Shown here piece after piece: positions 61,818 to 64,000 of a DNA stretch of 64,000 nt. Each line of letters starts with the position of its first letter. Within the stretch, counting starts at the first letter, position 1. The translations under genes and the position numbers were made by a program. Source of the DNA: Rotaria socialis (Eukaryota; Rotifera; Eurotatoria; Philodinida; Philodinidae); assembly GCA_905331475.1 (NCBI GenBank), contig CAJNYU010003507.1, positions 79,761 through 143,760 of the forward strand, read 5' to 3'. Under the pieces are notes generated by a model, which saw only the letters and a program-made list of their open reading frames with translations, searched no databases and was not told the DNA's origin.

Positions 61818-61832
61818 GTTTTGTTCTAACAG
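61818..61832 (+). promoter_or_regulatory. candidate trans-splice acceptor before the HNH gene
   Basis: The text tttgttctaacag directly precedes ATG 61833. The gap from the DDX23 stop is 323 bases and includes an AATAAA-like word near 61578. Confidence 0.5.
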
Positions 61833-62475
61833 ATGGAATCATCTTTATACAATAGTATATATCAACGTGTTAGTTCGGAAGTCAATAATGACGAACAATT
61901 TTGTACATATTTGGCCGAAATTTGTACTGATTCTGATAGCCACTGTGATGATTTGCGCGCTATTATTGATACGATGTTTAAAACAAGTTATCCGAATATG
62001 TCCGACGCACGTCGTCAACATGTTATTTATTCTCTTCTCGATATAATTGAAGAAAATCGAAAAAAAATCAATGAAGAAACTGATGATAATGTAAATGATG
62101 AAGACGATATTGATCTTTCTGAACGAGTTGAACGTGATGGTGAATGCAAATTATGTGGATCTAATCAAAGAATTACAAGTAAGGAATATGCAAAAAAAAC
62201 ATTTTTCTTAATTTTTACACTTCATTTTCTTTTCAATTATAGTTCATCATCTAATTCCAAAATTAATACTCAAACGAATGAGAAATTCTGGTAAAGAATC
62301 TGTTGATGTATCAAAATACTTAATTGAAGTGTGTCGACCATGTCATAATGAAATTCATCGAATATGGCCTCATAGTGAATTAGCAAAAGAATATCAAACA
62401 GTCGATATGATACTTGACGCGCCTGCTATTCAACCATATCTTAATTGGAAACGAAAACGAGAACGAACAGCATAA
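61833..62475 (+). CDS. HNH-domain protein with helical N-terminus
   Basis: Two exons with a 62-nt intron; donor after ATTACAA near 62180 and acceptor before TTCATCATC near 62242. The N-terminal 90 residues are helical and acidic, with no family recognised. The C-terminal zinc/HNH-like module reads CKLCGS, then ITIHHLIPK, and CRPCHNEIHR, followed by LAKEYQTVDMILDAPAIQPYL. This is the CxxC...HHLIP...CxxCHxxIH arrangement of HNH endonuclease-like proteins known in fungi and bacteria, here with the catalytic-type HH pair intact. A DNA-cleaving role is inference. Codon use is like its neighbours. The stop TAA is at 62473-62475. Confidence 0.75.
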
Positions 62476-63327
62476 TTAGATCGATCTGTACACATATATT
62501 TTATTAATTTATTCAGTGGCTTCTTATTACAGAATCGATATTTTGCAAATTTTTTTAACTTTTAAAATTTATTATTTAGTCACGTCAATTTTCAATAATG
62601 ATAAATTAAACGGATTAACAAGAACAAAAAAAATGACAACATAAAATGTTATAACTGATCAGCTTGGTCTTTGTTACCTATTAGCAGTTTTATTCATCTC
62701 ATATAGAATAAAACTCAATGAGAATAGTGGTAATTTTCCATCGATTTTCCAACTTCACTGTCCGTAACAGAAATCTGTGTATCACTCATGATCATGTATG
62801 GTCGCAGTCTAACACAAAATCAATATAATCGAATTTTTCACACATAAATATACACTTTACTTCGATAGTTCTATAATATTTATGAAAGTCTTAATGCTAT
62901 GAGCTTGGCATTTGCAAACGTAAAATGTCTATTCATCCATTCGTCATAAACTATTATTTGTAGTCGTGCTTTAATTAGTGTGGACTGTTTTTTCGAGCGT
63001 TTGCTTTGCATATACACATATTCATACCCACATTGAAAAAGATTATTTTCCTTTTATGATTTTTCTGTTTGATTCTAAATCAGCTCATTCTGTTCAAATG
63101 TCGAAAACACTAAAATTTTAAAGTTTTTAAGAATTTTTTTTACAAAACTCGAGGAAGAACAATTTTAATTCATTTTTTCTTCTTTAAAATCACACGGCTA
63201 CGAGCCCAACAGTGGACAATGGGACCAATCAATAGCGAGATTATTCCTATCTCAACAGAAATGAGTCATTCCAACAAAGTTAAACGTCTGAAGGATAAAT
63301 GGAAAAGAACGAATATACATATATATC
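62476..63327. other. intergenic, nothing recognised
   Basis: AT-rich flank after the HNH gene. No coding exon or clear repeat. Confidence 0.5.
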
Positions 63328-63480
63328 AGTGGCGGAACCAGGGGGGGGGGGTGTTCAGCCCCCCTAGCGAGATTTTAGAAAATGCATTTTTTATATAAAT
63401 ATGTAGTAATTTCTCCAAAAATCTAAAAAAGCTTTCAAAATCCGAAAAAAATCCAGAAAAATTGTCAAAATTCCCAAAAA
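63328..63480 (+). mobile_element. possible transposon terminus, CAGTGGCGGAACCAGGGG
   Basis: The text cagtggcggaaccaggggg, followed by a self-complementary ggggg/ccccc pair (ttcagccccccta), resembles the terminal repeats of many hAT-like DNA transposons (CAGTGGCG.A.C.AGGGG). The next about 100 bases are low-complexity aaaatcc words. The other end is not seen within the window, and no target duplication can be checked. Confidence 0.45.
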
Positions 63481-63656
63481 TCCCCAAAAAAATCCCAAAT
63501 GACTTTCAAATTCTTCATCATGCAACACGTATGCGTGAGCAACAGAAACTCCGTGAACAACCTCCCACAAGTTCCAATGATCAAGATGTTTATAGTTTTT
63601 GGATAGATTATTTTAGTGATGCTATTAATTCAAATTCAACACAAACCGAAGAATAA
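63462..63656 (+). CDS. short open frame, possible exon of an unidentified gene
   Basis: The later part (RMREQQKLREQPPTSSNDQD, then VYSFWIDYFSDAIN) has coding-like composition and codon use; the first 15 codons are low-complexity repeat. It ends TAA at 63654-63656. No family recognised. No splice acceptor is obvious. Low certainty. Confidence 0.3.
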   Translation: MSKFPKIPKKIPNDFQILHHATRMREQQKLREQPPTSSNDQDVYSFWIDYFSDAINSNSTQTEE

Positions 63657-63911
63657 AAATTACCAGCCCAAGTACCAGTAAGTATCGTAATGGAAAAAAC
63701 GCTACAACACATAGAATGTTTCTTTATTGAAGATTCTTGTTCTTGTTTACGTTGAATCACATTTGCAATTAAATTTTCATACCGTACACTTGAAAAAAAA
63801 CTACAAACATATGTAACTGAGAACTATTGAATTCAATTCAATTAGACCAATTATGTATGAATTTATTAGGATTATTTGTAATAGATAAATATTGTTTTAT
63901 TTTCCTATAGA

Positions 63912-64000
63912 AATGTTAAACAAGATAATCGATTTGTTTTTCTTTGTGCTTATGAAAATGCTGAAGCATTTTTATCTGTTGAACTTCAAATATTTTTCTC
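63912..64000 (+). CDS. possible exon running off the right edge
   Basis: After an acceptor-like ttttcctatag (ending 63910) the frame NVKQDNRFVFLCAYENAEAF stays open to the window's end. It could belong to the same unidentified gene as 63462-63656. No family recognised. Confidence 0.25.

Overview
The window looks like nuclear DNA of a bdelloid rotifer. It is AT-rich, and its genes are split by many short GT-AG introns, mostly about 45-70 nt. It carries decayed ADP-ribosyltransferase/TPR fusion genes and an NHL-repeat fragment, both of which are greatly expanded in bdelloids. It also carries scattered GTGTGGGTGTGG-type motifs that match the TGTGGG telomeric repeat reported for bdelloids. The genus cannot be fixed from the sequence alone. 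There are two ambiguous bases, near 10555 and 28471.

The window has two different halves. Positions 1-2732 hold the 3' end of a PINCH (LIMS1-type) LIM gene. From about 3 to 25 kb the DNA is accessory-like. It holds three broken ADP-ribosyltransferase (ART) genes or fragments (4.9, 10.8-13.2 and 19.9-21.5 kb), a CYP3-like P450 with a late in-frame stop, and a LINE reverse-transcriptase remnant. It also holds a NADAR-domain gene, an SLC49A4-like transporter, an unrecognised two-exon membrane protein gene (21.6-23.5 kb) and an NHL fragment. Between these lie foldback elements, a dispersed ACGAAACC-rich repeat and at least seven short TGTGGG-containing hairpins, several of which sit exactly at the broken ends of genes.

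From about 25.8 to 62.5 kb the DNA is gene-dense and conserved. On the minus strand are an SLC26 anion transporter (with a fresh hAT-like foldback element in one intron), UBA52 and a fibrillar collagen; the splicing factor SRRM1 is also on the minus strand further right. On the plus strand are NT5C2 and an SLC45-type sugar transporter. Then comes a tight run of seven plus-strand genes from 53.9 to 62.5 kb: UQCRB, ARPC5, a YjbQ/UPF0047 gene, UPRT, LIN52, DDX23 and an HNH-domain gene. Gaps in this run can be as short as 52-104 bp, and a splice-acceptor-like CAG/TAG sits directly before the start codons. This suggests a polycistronic unit resolved by spliced-leader trans-splicing. The right edge (63.3-64 kb) has a transposon-like terminus and possible exons of an unidentified gene.

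The items most worth following up are the TGTGGG hairpins at gene breakpoints, the unknown membrane gene with a duplicated exon start in its intron, the candidate operon, and the in-frame stop in the YjbQ gene.
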